Assembly (NCBI RefSeq): GCF_002744715.1
Contig: NZ_KZ319369.1
Coordinates: 186,001-250,000, forward strand
Length of the DNA: 64,000 nucleotides
Direction of reading: 5' to 3'
Origin: Marinobacter profundi
Lineage (GTDB): Bacteria; Pseudomonadota; Gammaproteobacteria; Pseudomonadales; Oleiphilaceae
Shown here: in pieces, positions 20,041 to 30,118 of the stretch
How the letters are laid out: each line of letters begins with the position of its first letter
Numbering within the stretch: position 1 is the first letter of the stretch
Position numbers and translations under genes: made by a program
Notes under the pieces: model-generated
The model's database searches: none
What the model saw: only the letters and a program-made list of their open reading frames with translations
Told to the model about the DNA's origin: nothing

Positions 20041-20152
20041 GAGCTTTTGACGCGGGTTGTCCAAAACCCGCTCCTTGCGGCACATCCCTGTGACGCTTGG
20101 GCTCCGCCATCCATGGCTCCGCACAGTTTTGGACAACCCGCGCCAAAAGCTC
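20041..20152. repeat. 112-base near-perfect inverted repeat between converging nor genes
   Basis: The 27-base arms at 20041-20067 and 20126-20152 are reverse complements at 26 of 27 positions; the single difference permits a G-U pair. The 58-base loop contains a further pairing (GCGG/CCGC around CTCCGCCATCCATGGCTCCGC). It lies between the plus-strand membrane gene and norF on the minus strand. It may be a bidirectional terminator, a REP/MITE-like repeat, or both. Confidence 0.8.
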
Positions 20153-20201
20153 TTTCTGACCTGGGTGCCAGCCTCCGCGGCTTTAAGGTCTCACAGCCCC
20201 T

Positions 20202-20441
20202 CTAGCTCACTGCATGAAACCCCGCAATCACCGCCACCACCACCGGCGCCCAGGCCTGGGCGGCGAAGCGCCAGCCTTTGGGGGCGTGGCGCATTTCCAT
20301 GAAGTGATCGACCAGCAGCATCGCCTTTACGAGGATGAGGCCGAACACCAGCCAGGCCAGGAATTCCGCGCCCAGGCCGGTTTGCAGGGCGAGCACCGGC
20401 AGTGCGGTACAGATCATCAGGGCGAGGTAGATTGTCAGCAT
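20202..20441 (-). CDS. norF: NorF-like small membrane protein (cytochrome oxidase subunit IV-like)
   Basis: A 79-residue protein with about three short hydrophobic segments and the sequence KAMLLVDHFMEMRHAPKGWR, typical of the cytochrome-c-oxidase subunit IV-like NorF/NirP proteins. It follows norE by 26 bases in the minus-strand nor operon. NorE and NorF aid formation or full activity of NO reductase. Confidence 0.78.
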   Translation of the reverse strand: MLTIYLALMICTALPVLALQTGLGAEFLAWLVFGLILVKAMLLVDHFMEMRHAPKGWRFAAQAWAPVVVAVIAGFHAVS

Positions 20442-20467
20442 GTCAGTTCCTCCTCAGGCCAGTACGT

Positions 20468-21052
20468 TCAGGCCAGCACGTAAATCATCGGAAACAGCAC
20501 CAGCCAGACCAGGTCGACCATGTGCCAGTACGAGGCGCCGGATTCCATGCCGTTCATGTCGGAGCCGTCGTAGTCGCCGCGGCGGACTTTAACCGCCAGT
20601 ACTGTCAGGATGATCTGGCCCAGGACCACGTGCATGAAGTGGAAGAAGGTCAGGAAGAAATAGAACATGAAGAAGGTATCGGTGCCCAGGTTGTAGCCGA
20701 GGCTGTAGAGATCACCGTACTCCCACAGTTTGCCGGCGGTGTACACCGAAGATACTGCGAGGGCGAGCCACAGTCGGAGCTGGCTGCCGGGTTCGCGGTG
20801 GCGCAGCTGGTGGACGGCGGTGGCGACCAGGTAGCTGGCGGTGATCAGGGCGATGGTGTTGAGCAGGCCGACCCAGGGGTGGAGCACGTCGCGGCCGGCG
20901 TGGAAGGTGGCCGGGTCGAGGCTGCGGGCGACGGTAAAGCCGATGAACAGGATGCCGAATACCGCCAGTTCGGCAAAGATGAACATCCACACAGCCAGGT
21001 CTCCGGGCAGGTGGCGGTTGGCGGGCGGTTGAATCAGGCTCTGGTCGGTCAT
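20468..21052 (-). CDS. norE: NorE, cytochrome c oxidase subunit III-like protein
   Basis: A 194-residue protein with five predicted membrane helices, related to heme-copper oxidase subunit III (WMFIFAELAVFGILF near residues 23-37; FFLTFFHFMHVVLGQI later). It is linked in denitrifiers to NO reductase activity. It begins two bases after the norD stop. The alternative family name is NirO. Confidence 0.85.
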   Translation of the reverse strand: MTDQSLIQPPANRHLPGDLAVWMFIFAELAVFGILFIGFTVARSLDPATFHAGRDVLHPWVGLLNTIALITASYLVATAVHQLRHREPGSQLRLWLALAVSSVYTAGKLWEYGDLYSLGYNLGTDTFFMFYFFLTFFHFMHVVLGQIILTVLAVKVRRGDYDGSDMNGMESGASYWHMVDLVWLVLFPMIYVLA

Positions 21053-21054
21053 GG

Positions 21055-22875
21055 TCAGCGGGTCAGGTTCATATAGAGTTTGGGCAGTTGCAGGGGCAGT
21101 TGTGCCGGGTCGCGGATGACTACGAAGTTGTTGCTGCCGAACACGTAGGGCAGGTATTCGCTGGCGTCGTCGTCAATGGTGACGCAGAACGGGGTCAGTC
21201 CGGCCTTGTGGGCTTCCTGCACGGCCATGCGGGTGTCTTCGACGCCGTAGCGGCCTTCGTAGAGGTCCAGGTCGTTGGGCTTGCCGTCGGTGAGCAGCAG
21301 GAGGATTTTCTGGTGCTCATGGCGAGCCTGCAGCAGGCGGGTGGCCTGGCGAATGGCCGCGCCCATGCGGGTGTAGTAACCCGGCTCCAGGGCCTGGATC
21401 CGTCCGCGGCTGATGTCGGTGTAGGCCTCGTCAAAGCCCTTGATGTGGTGAAAGCGCACATGGTCGCGGCGCCGGGATGAGAAGGCGAACAGGGCAAACG
21501 GATCGCGGCTGGCCTGGAGCGCTTCGCTGAGCAGCTGCAGGCCGTCACGGGTAATGTCGATAACCCGCTGATGGTTGTTGATGTAGGTGTCGGTCGACAG
21601 CGACACATCGGCGAGGATCAGGCAGGCAAGGTCGCGCTGACTGAGCTGGCAGCGGCGGAACAGTTTCTGGTCGATCACCCCGGAGCCGCGGCGATGCTGG
21701 ACTTCCCGGTCCAGGCAGGCGTCGAGATCGAGTTCGTCACCCTCGGTTTGCCGGCGCTGCCACTGTTTCAGCGGTTTGAGTGCGCTGAACTGGCGGCGCA
21801 GCCGCTGCGCGGGCCGTTTCAGTGCCTCCGGCAGTGGTGATGGCACCGCGTCACGGCTGAGCATGGGTTGCAGGCAGCAGAACTTTTCCCGGTAGCCCTG
21901 GCTGCGCCAGTCCCATTCGGGCAGGTGGATGCCGGGGCCCAGGCGCAGGTCGTCGTTTTCTTCCGATGGCAGGTCGAGGTCAAACTTGATCGCCGAGGAG
22001 GTTTCCCGCCGGTCGCTGGAGATGGAGATCATGTCCATGTCGTCGGCGACGGCCTCGGCATCTTCTTCTTCGGTGTCGTCACCGGCCCGGTCTACCGGGA
22101 TGAATTCGGTCCAGGAAAACAGGCTCTCCAGGCGGAAGATCATCAGGCCCTGGTCGCGATCGAAGCCGTCTACCCGTTCTGCCTGGCGGCGCTTGTTCTT
22201 CTTTGCCAGGCCTCCGGGCCTGGAGTTGGCATCGTCATCAATGACCTGGCCGCTGACTTTGCCCTTGCCCAGCACCGGGTATAGCCAGAGGATGACGGGC
22301 CAGGGGTCGGTGGTGGCGCGGGGCAGGCGGGTGACGCTGCCGGGGTGGATCAGCGCCTGGCGCAGGGCACGCTCGCGCTGGGCTTCGGCCTCCGGCAGGC
22401 TGTCCGGGTCCGGCCGCCATTGCAGGGTGTGGCGAACCAGTCGTTGGTACATGGTTTCCAGGCCTGGCCAGTGGGCAAGCAGGTGCTGTACCCGTTGCTG
22501 GTTTGCAGTGAACCAGTCGGGATGTTCCTGGCTGTCAGTGGCGGCCAGTGCCGCCAGCCATAGATAGAGCTCGCGATTCAGCTGTTTGTCGGGGAACAGC
22601 GCCAGCCGCTCCGGCAGGCGCAGGCTCTGGTCATCCCGCCATGCCAGTTCGAATTTGCGGTGGGTTCCGGCCAGTTTCTGCAGCAGGCGCCGGCGGATCT
22701 GGAAGTGGCGGGGTTCGGCGGTGACCAGACTCAGTGCTGGATCGCCGCCAAGGGCGCGGAACAGTACGCCGAGGGTCCGGGCCTCGTCTTTCAGGCACAC
22801 CGCATGCTCCGGGAACTCCCCGAGCGCCTGCCGGGTGATGTATTCGTGCCACTTGAATCCGACCCATTCTTCCAT
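21055..22875 (-). CDS. norD: NorD, von Willebrand factor A protein for NO reductase activation
   Basis: A 606-residue cytoplasmic protein. Its C-terminal VWA domain (~415-600) has the metal-ion site DVSLST and later LLLTDGKPND. An acidic segment (DDTEEEDAEAVADD, ~268-281) lies in the middle. NorD partners NorQ to activate the cNor complex, probably by inserting the catalytic iron. It follows the polyferredoxin gene by 14 bases. Confidence 0.92.
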   Translation of the reverse strand: MEEWVGFKWHEYITRQALGEFPEHAVCLKDEARTLGVLFRALGGDPALSLVTAEPRHFQIRRRLLQKLAGTHRKFELAWRDDQSLRLPERLALFPDKQLNRELYLWLAALAATDSQEHPDWFTANQQRVQHLLAHWPGLETMYQRLVRHTLQWRPDPDSLPEAEAQRERALRQALIHPGSVTRLPRATTDPWPVILWLYPVLGKGKVSGQVIDDDANSRPGGLAKKNKRRQAERVDGFDRDQGLMIFRLESLFSWTEFIPVDRAGDDTEEEDAEAVADDMDMISISSDRRETSSAIKFDLDLPSEENDDLRLGPGIHLPEWDWRSQGYREKFCCLQPMLSRDAVPSPLPEALKRPAQRLRRQFSALKPLKQWQRRQTEGDELDLDACLDREVQHRRGSGVIDQKLFRRCQLSQRDLACLILADVSLSTDTYINNHQRVIDITRDGLQLLSEALQASRDPFALFAFSSRRRDHVRFHHIKGFDEAYTDISRGRIQALEPGYYTRMGAAIRQATRLLQARHEHQKILLLLTDGKPNDLDLYEGRYGVEDTRMAVQEAHKAGLTPFCVTIDDDASEYLPYVFGSNNFVVIRDPAQLPLQLPKLYMNLTR

Positions 22876-22889
22876 ATCAGCTCCGTTGG

Positions 22890-23837
22890 TCAGGTGCGGC
22901 CCTTGCGCGGGGCGGTGTCCAGCTGGTGAACCGGAATCAGCACGGTTTGCCGGTTAGGCTGGCCCGGCTCCCAGTGCAGCAGGCTGCCTTCCGGATTGTC
23001 TTTCTGGACCTCGCGACAGGCGCTGACGCATTGCAGGCACTGGGTGCAGGTGAACTTTGCCCGTTTATGGCTGCGGGTGGGCAGCCGCATCGGGCAGGCT
23101 TCGTCACAGGCCCGGGTGCAGTCCCGGCAGGCCGCGGCTCGGGCGGTATCAAAGGTTACCAGGCGGCCGCGGCCGTTGGTCATCCAGGCAATGCTTTGCA
23201 CCACGCCGAAGGCGCAGCCATATTTGCAAAACAGGTGGCGGGCAAACAGGAAATCCAGGGTAAACACGGTGCTGGCCACCGCGAGAAACACCGAGGGGTA
23301 AAAGGCTAGATTGCCGGTGATGAGGTCGGTGTACAGCGGAATCGGCGGCAGCAGGTAGGACAGCAGCGCCAGTGCCCAGGAGAATCCGATCAGTCCGCAC
23401 ACCAGGGTCAGTCCAGTCCAGTGGATGAACTTGCCGCGGCGACCTTTCTTCAGGGCTTCCCACAGGGTGGGGCGACCGGTAATCCGGGTCATCAAGTGAT
23501 TGATGGTTTCGACCACAGAGAAGTGGGGGCACAGCCAGCCGCAGTAAATCCGCCCCCATTTCCAGGCCACCCAGAGCACCAGGGGGACCAGTACGGTAAT
23601 CGGTAACACGAACCAGACCAGGATTTGTCCCGCGACTTCTGCCGGGGCACTGTGGGACACCCAGTCCAGGTCGAGATTGAAAGAGAGCGGAAACCCGAAC
23701 AGGATGAAGTGGGTTTCCGTCAGGTCATAACGAAAGATGTTGAGCACCGGCGCAAGCAGGAACAGCAGGAAGAAGCCGCTGCGGGTCAGCAGTCGGTTCC
23801 GCTGCAGGGTGTCCTTGTTGGTGGTCGGTGCAGGCAC
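22890..23837 (-). CDS. Membrane polyferredoxin (CcoG/NapH/NosR-like) in the nor operon
   Basis: A 315-residue protein with about five membrane helices, a GRIYCGWLCPHFS motif, CKYGC, and two 4Fe-4S cysteine groups (CRDCTRACDEACP and CTQCLQCVSAC). The architecture matches NapH, CcoG and the C-terminal part of NosR, which move electrons or handle copper during assembly of respiratory enzymes. Lying between norB and norD, it probably supports NO reductase maturation or electron supply. It is not a standard nor gene. Confidence 0.82.
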   Translation of the reverse strand: MPAPTTNKDTLQRNRLLTRSGFFLLFLLAPVLNIFRYDLTETHFILFGFPLSFNLDLDWVSHSAPAEVAGQILVWFVLPITVLVPLVLWVAWKWGRIYCGWLCPHFSVVETINHLMTRITGRPTLWEALKKGRRGKFIHWTGLTLVCGLIGFSWALALLSYLLPPIPLYTDLITGNLAFYPSVFLAVASTVFTLDFLFARHLFCKYGCAFGVVQSIAWMTNGRGRLVTFDTARAAACRDCTRACDEACPMRLPTRSHKRAKFTCTQCLQCVSACREVQKDNPEGSLLHWEPGQPNRQTVLIPVHQLDTAPRKGRT

Positions 23838-23864
23838 GTTGATGGTATCCCGTCAGGGGTGAAG

Positions 23865-23885
23865 GCCGGGGCACCAGGCCCCGGC
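23865..23885. terminator. GC-rich hairpin between norB and the polyferredoxin gene
   Basis: GCCGGGGC (23865-23872) and GCCCCGGC (23878-23885) form an 8-bp stem with a 5-base loop, 16 bases after the norB stop on the minus strand. There is no U-run, so it is more likely an mRNA-stabilising or attenuating element that keeps norCB transcripts above downstream genes than a full terminator. Confidence 0.5.
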
Positions 23886-23900
23886 GTTGAATGGCTCCGA

Positions 23901-25776
<1,876 letters not shown>

Positions 25777-25829
25777 TGTTCTGCTCTCCTTGATCGTTAT
25801 GGAAAACCTGATTGCGCTACTAGGATATA

Positions 25830-25863
25830 AAGATGCATTTTAAATACTGTTGATGATTATCAA
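25830..25863 (-). promoter_or_regulatory. Fnr/Dnr box and NsrR-like site in the norC promoter
   Basis: TTGATGATTATCAA (25850-25863) fits TTGAT-N4-ATCAA perfectly, centred about 80 bases upstream of the norC ATG. Overlapping it towards the gene is AAGATGCATTT-T-AAATACTGTT (25830-25851), a partly symmetric match to the NsrR operator pattern. The pair suggests activation by Dnr/Anr and repression by NO-sensing NsrR. The regulator identities are inferred from the motifs. Confidence 0.75.
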
Positions 25864-26020
25864 AGAAATTAGGGGATCCTGCTATTGATCCGGGGAGTTA
25901 CCTCCAGAGAGGTATGCGAAACGGCGGGGTGTGCGGGCAGCGGGGGAATATCGTCCGCGCCGGGCGGTGGTGATAGACTGCGCGGCCTGAGTCTGTTCAC
26001 TTGCCGCTTCCGGAGTATCG

Positions 26021-26938
26021 ATGGCTGCTGCCCTTGCGCTTTTTATCAAGTTGATTCCGCTGTACGTTACCGTAGCCCTGGGCTGGATAGCCGGGCGGTA
26101 CCTGGAGGCCAGCGGCCGTCACATTGCCGGCATCATGCTGTATATCGTCACGCCGTCGGTGGTGTTCTCCGGGGTGATGGTGGCGCCACTGTCGACCGAG
26201 GTGATCCTGCTGCCGTTCCTGGTTTTCGGGCTATCTTCGGTGCTGGGACTGGTGCAGCTGAAGCTGGCAAAAAAGGTGATCCGTGACGGCAGCGCCAACA
26301 TCATCCCATTGTGTGTCGGTTCCGGTAACACCGGCTATTTCGGAGTGCCGGTGGCGCTGTTGCTGTTCGGCGAGGAGGGTCTTGGGCTGTATATCGTGTG
26401 TATGCTGGGGACCACCCTGTTCGAGAATTCGGTGGGCTTCTATCTGGCAGCGAGGGGCCGCTACGGCTTGCAGGATGCACTGTTGCGGGTCGCAAAACTG
26501 CCATCGGTTTATGCCTTTGTGGCGGCGGTGCTGCTCAACCTCAATGGCGTGGGGATACCGGAGGTCTTCCAGCCGTTGTTCGATAACCTGCGGGGCGCCT
26601 ACAGTGTGCTCGGCATGATGATCATCGGCATGGGCATCACCAGTTTCCGGGGCCTGGCCGGCAATGTCCGTTTTACCGCCCTGGCCTTTTTCGGCAAGTT
26701 CGTGATCTGGCCACTGGTGGCCATCCTGTTCTGGTGGCTGGATGCCAACGTACTGGGGATCTACGACACCGCCGTCCACCAGGCCATGTTCCTGATTTCG
26801 ATCACCCCGATTGCTGCCAACACCGTGGTCATAGCCACCCTGCTGGACACGTCGCCACGCCAGGCTGCGGGTACCGTACTGCTGACCACGCTGTTTGCCC
26901 TGGCGTTCATTCCGGTGATGGTTTCGCTCGCGTTCTAG
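26021..26938 (+). CDS. AEC-family (auxin efflux carrier-like) transporter
   Basis: A 305-residue protein with ten predicted membrane helices in two five-helix repeats, including the conserved N-terminal segment LGWIAGRYL and SGNTGYFGVPVALLLFG. Bacterial members export or import organic acids such as malate; the substrate here is unknown. It stands alone, preceded by GGAG, and converges on the CDF-like gene. Confidence 0.85.
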   Translation: MAAALALFIKLIPLYVTVALGWIAGRYLEASGRHIAGIMLYIVTPSVVFSGVMVAPLSTEVILLPFLVFGLSSVLGLVQLKLAKKVIRDGSANIIPLCVGSGNTGYFGVPVALLLFGEEGLGLYIVCMLGTTLFENSVGFYLAARGRYGLQDALLRVAKLPSVYAFVAAVLLNLNGVGIPEVFQPLFDNLRGAYSVLGMMIIGMGITSFRGLAGNVRFTALAFFGKFVIWPLVAILFWWLDANVLGIYDTAVHQAMFLISITPIAANTVVIATLLDTSPRQAAGTVLLTTLFALAFIPVMVSLAF

Positions 26939-27001
26939 CGGGAACCGGAGGTGGAGCCCTTGAGTGCCGGTGCCACGCTGCCGGCCCGGGCCTCGGCTCC
27001 C

Positions 27002-27895
27002 TCAGGCCTTGAGTGCGAGTATGCGTCGGGCGCCGTTCAGTACGATCAGCCCGACAATGGTGCCGACCATGAGGTCGGGATAGTTGGAGCCGGTCCAGGC
27101 CACCAGTGCGCCGGCAACGATGACCCCGAGATTGATGATCACGTCGTTGGCGGAGAATATCCAGCTGGCTTTCATGTGGGCGCCACCATGCCGGTGCCTG
27201 GAGATCAGGACCAGACAGGTACTGTTGGCCACCAGGGCAATCAGGGCCATCACCATCATAAGCGCCGATTCCGGCTCGCTGCCAAGCAGGAAACGTCGAC
27301 CCACCTCCAGCAGTACCCCGAGTGCCAGGATCAGTTGCAGAACGCCGGCAACATGGGCTGCGCGCACTTGCATCTGGATGCTATGCGCAACGGCATACAG
27401 CGACAGGCCATAGACGGCAGCGTCGGCGAACATGTCGAGGGAATCGGCAACCAGGGCGGTGGACTGGGCGATGACCCCGGTGGTCAGCTCCAGCACAAAC
27501 ATCACCGCGTTGATGGCCAGCAGGATCTTCAGGGTGCCGGCTTCCTCGCCGGCACGAGTCGCCGCTGCTGTGGCAGCTTCGATGGCATCCGGGTCCGCCG
27601 GGCGAGTTTCCTGCAGGGTTGCCCCCAGCCCCAGGGGCAGCAGCTTGTCGGTCACAGGTTGGGCTTCGCCGTCATGAAGCACCCGGAGCTGGCGGTTTTC
27701 CAGGTCAAATGACAGGCCGCCGATCTGCGCACAGCCGTCCAGCGCCATGCGAATCATCCGTTCTTCCGATGGGCAGTCCATTTTCGGAATTCGGTACAGG
27801 CTGACCCATTCACCGGACGTTACGGGCGCCGCCGGTGCTTGGCTCCCGGGATCACCTGACTGACAACCGCATTCACCACTTCTGGCTTCATTCAT
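27002..27895 (-). CDS. CDF-like cation transporter with N-terminal metal-binding segment
   Basis: A 297-residue protein. The N-terminus is Cys-rich (CGCQ) and carries an HMA-like motif, RIPKMDCPSEE (~37-47). The rest resembles cation diffusion facilitators, with a DxxxD site in SLDMFADA. The second-site HxxxD of zinc CDFs is absent: the matching helix reads FSANDVIINLG, with Phe in the His position. The metal may therefore not be zinc. The ATG at 27895 lies 31 bases after the kinase stop, so it is probably the third gene of that operon; the upstream ATG at 28081 would lie inside the kinase. Confidence 0.75.
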   Translation of the reverse strand: MNEARSGECGCQSGDPGSQAPAAPVTSGEWVSLYRIPKMDCPSEERMIRMALDGCAQIGGLSFDLENRQLRVLHDGEAQPVTDKLLPLGLGATLQETRPADPDAIEAATAAATRAGEEAGTLKILLAINAVMFVLELTTGVIAQSTALVADSLDMFADAAVYGLSLYAVAHSIQMQVRAAHVAGVLQLILALGVLLEVGRRFLLGSEPESALMMVMALIALVANSTCLVLISRHRHGGAHMKASWIFSANDVIINLGVIVAGALVAWTGSNYPDLMVGTIVGLIVLNGARRILALKA

Positions 27896-27926
27896 AAACC
27901 GAATTGCCCCATCCACTTTTTCGGGT

Positions 27927-29264
27927 TCACGTCCAGGGAATATCGACCAGGGCACGAAGGCCGCCCTGAGCACCTGTATCAAAGGTGAGTGTACCACCGT
28001 AACGTTCGGTGATTTCCCTGACGATGGCCAGGCCAAGCCCGTGGCCCGGGGTCTGTTGGTCCAGTCGAAGGCCGCGGACACCCAGGGAAGACAAGGACTC
28101 GGGGGGGACGCCGGGCCCGTCGTCCTCGACCCGTATTATCATACGGTCATCCTCCTCCAGTAACGACAGTTCGACGGTTTTCTCCGACCACTTACCGGCA
28201 TTGTCCAGCAGATTGCCGAGCACTTCGTTCAGATCGTGTTCCTCCAGCGGCCACCGCTGCTCCTCCATCATTTCGGAGGATAATTCGAACGACTTTTCCG
28301 GGTACAGCCGGCCCAGCATCCAGAGCAGGTCTCGCGCCTGCTTGACCGGGTAGGCGCTTTTCCCAACCTGAGGGCCGGCAAACCGGCTTCGGCGCATTTC
28401 CGCTTCAAGCTGTTTGTCGATATCCCCGAGTCGGGATGCCATTTCGTGCCTGAGGGGGGCGTCCAGCGGGCGGCTGGTATCTTCCAGTATCTGCCGGGTT
28501 GCTGCTATGGGGGTTTTGACACTGTGGGACAGGTTGGCCAGGGCGTCCCGGGAGCGTTCAAGGCGTTGGTCCAGCGAGTCCAGCAACTGGTTGAGCTGTT
28601 GCACGAGGGGGCGGAACTCTTCCGGGGCCTGAACGGCAATACGGGAGATTTCGCCATCCTGCAGTCTCTTCAGGGCAGCCTTCAGGGTCACCACGGGCCG
28701 CATGGACAGGGTGATGCCCAGCCAGATCACCGCAACGAGCAGCACAATCAGAAGAATGGAGACGATGGCGGTCCACGCATGCAGCTCGGCCTGGCTGCTT
28801 TTCAGGGCGCCCAGATCCTCGGAGACAATCACCACAATGGGGGTGTCGCCAACCCGGAACGACTTTCTGTAGGCCAGGATACTGTAGGGAGTGTCGGCAT
28901 TCCCTTTGCTTGCGACCTGGGTGGCGCCGTCTGGCCCGGACTCGAGCAGTGACATCAGTAGGGGCGACCAGGATTCCGGGGAGATGAGGGTGCGGTCGGG
29001 AGAGTGGATGACAAAGGCATGGTGAAAGACTTCCTGGAAATAGTCGCCGGTCTGGAGTGTGTCGATGCGACCGCCGGATTCCCGGATCTGGTGCTCGAGG
29101 AACGCCACCTCGTCCTTTAGCCGGCTTTCAACAAATTCCCTTGCCATCCGGTCCAGCAACAGACCGTGAACCAGCCAGGCCAGAGCCATCAGGCCGATGC
29201 CGGCCGGTAACAGCAGGACGAGCAGGGTGCCCTTCACGGACACCGGCTTCTTAAACAATGTCAT
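27927..29264 (-). CDS. Sensor histidine kinase, probably copper/metal-responsive
   Basis: A 445-residue membrane kinase: helix ~12-34, periplasmic sensor to ~162, second helix ~163-186, HAMP, DHp box ANLSHSVKTPIAATRQ (phospho-acceptor His ~243), N box EVLGNLLDNAGKWSEK and G boxes EDDGPGVPP and GHGLGLAIV. The periplasmic domain has the PhoQ/PmrB-like arrangement and no obvious metal cluster. It overlaps the response regulator by 14 bases. Position at the head of the copper island suggests that copper or a related metal is its signal. Confidence 0.88.
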   Translation of the reverse strand: MTLFKKPVSVKGTLLVLLLPAGIGLMALAWLVHGLLLDRMAREFVESRLKDEVAFLEHQIRESGGRIDTLQTGDYFQEVFHHAFVIHSPDRTLISPESWSPLLMSLLESGPDGATQVASKGNADTPYSILAYRKSFRVGDTPIVVIVSEDLGALKSSQAELHAWTAIVSILLIVLLVAVIWLGITLSMRPVVTLKAALKRLQDGEISRIAVQAPEEFRPLVQQLNQLLDSLDQRLERSRDALANLSHSVKTPIAATRQILEDTSRPLDAPLRHEMASRLGDIDKQLEAEMRRSRFAGPQVGKSAYPVKQARDLLWMLGRLYPEKSFELSSEMMEEQRWPLEEHDLNEVLGNLLDNAGKWSEKTVELSLLEEDDRMIIRVEDDGPGVPPESLSSLGVRGLRLDQQTPGHGLGLAIVREITERYGGTLTFDTGAQGGLRALVDIPWT

Positions 29265-29916
29265 TGAACAGATAACCCTGGCCCCGCCGTGTTGCGATGG
29301 TGTCCGGGCCCACCAGTTTCCTCAGACGCCGGATGTAAGCCTCGATCACATTCTCGCTCGGGTTGTCGTTGAGGTTGTATAGCTGCTCCATCAACTGTTC
29401 CTTGGAAAACACATGGCGGGGGCGGCTCATCAGGCAGCGGAGCAGGCGGAACTCGGTGCCGGTCAGGGTATGCTCGGTGCCATCGGCCAGTTTCAGGCAC
29501 TGGCGATTCTCATCCAGCTCGAACCGGCCCGCTTTCACCACCGAGTGAACCCGGCCTTCACTGCGCCGGACAATGGCGTTGAGGCGGGCGATCAGCTCTT
29601 CGGTCTGGAAGGGCTTGGCAAGGTAATCGTCCGCCCCGGCTTTCAGGCCGTTCACCTTGTCCTGCCAGTCGCCCCTGGCGGTCAGAATCAGAACCGGCAG
29701 ATCGACCTGGTGCGCCCGCCATTTCCTCAATACCTCCAGGCCGTTTCCGTCCGGTAAGCCAAGGTCCAGCACCGCGGCGCGGTAATCCTCCTGTTCTCCC
29801 AGCACGACAGCCTCCCTGGCCGTGGCAGTGGTATCCACACTGAAGCCCGCTTTTTCAAGCTGTCGCGCCAGGCCATCGGCCAGCAATCGGTCGTCTTCGA
29901 CAAGCAGTAAGCGCAT
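29251..29916 (-). CDS. OmpR/PmrA-QseB-like response regulator
   Basis: A 221-residue regulator with a receiver domain (acidic pocket E7/D8/D9, phospho-acceptor D51 in VLDLGLPDG, switch lysine K101) and a C-terminal winged helix (~125-220, ending TRRGQGYLFND). It starts the minus-strand operon with the kinase and CDF gene. Upstream lies a GTTCAG-GCTGA-ATTCAG repeat directed at this gene, so autoregulation is likely. The same repeat precedes six other island promoters and faces copI, making this the prime candidate regulator. Confidence 0.93.
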   Translation of the reverse strand: MRLLLVEDDRLLADGLARQLEKAGFSVDTTATAREAVVLGEQEDYRAAVLDLGLPDGNGLEVLRKWRAHQVDLPVLILTARGDWQDKVNGLKAGADDYLAKPFQTEELIARLNAIVRRSEGRVHSVVKAGRFELDENRQCLKLADGTEHTLTGTEFRLLRCLMSRPRHVFSKEQLMEQLYNLNDNPSENVIEAYIRRLRKLVGPDTIATRRGQGYLFNDIV

Positions 29917-29949
29917 GACTCTGTTCCTTATCGGTGTCTTGTCGGCCGC

Positions 29950-29964
29950 GTCAGTGTCACTGAC
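29950..29964. promoter_or_regulatory. Perfect 15-base palindrome at the response-regulator promoter
   Basis: GTCAGTG-T-CACTGAC is exactly symmetric about one central base. It overlaps the predicted -10 region of the regulator promoter, between the box at 29969-29985 and the start codon at 29916. It may bind a second regulator. Confidence 0.4.
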
Positions 29965-29968
29965 TTAC

Positions 29969-29985
29969 CTGAATTCAGCCTGAAC
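29969..29985 (-). promoter_or_regulatory. TTCAG-repeat box (A1) of the regulator operon
   Basis: On the minus strand, GTTCAG-GCTGA-ATTCAG has two TTCAG cores with an 11-base period, 53 bases upstream of the response-regulator start. The hexamer ten bases downstream is GACACT. Confidence 0.7.
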
Positions 29986-30001
29986 TCTAAATTGTTGGTC
30001 A

Positions 30002-30035
30002 TTTTCAGAAAGAATTCAGGTTTGTGCGAGATGGT
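30002..30035 (+). promoter_or_regulatory. TTCAG-repeat box (A2) of the copI-copA-copB operon
   Basis: TTTTCAG-AAAG-AATTCAG (30002-30019) has the 11-base period and faces copI, 100 bases upstream of its ATG. The hexamer ten bases downstream is GATGGT, a weak -10. No Fnr-like palindrome accompanies this copy. Confidence 0.68.
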
Positions 30036-30118
30036 ATCAACCGTTTCTTGGTATTGCTCAAGTTTCAGAGCGAGCCGACCCGCATTCCAACGCACAGTAT
30101 TTCACAGGAGAAGATGGC

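Noticed and set aside
26939..27001. GGAGCC...GGCTCC as a terminator between the AEC and CDF genes
   Set aside because: Six-base arms with a loop of over 30 bases and no T-run; not convincing.
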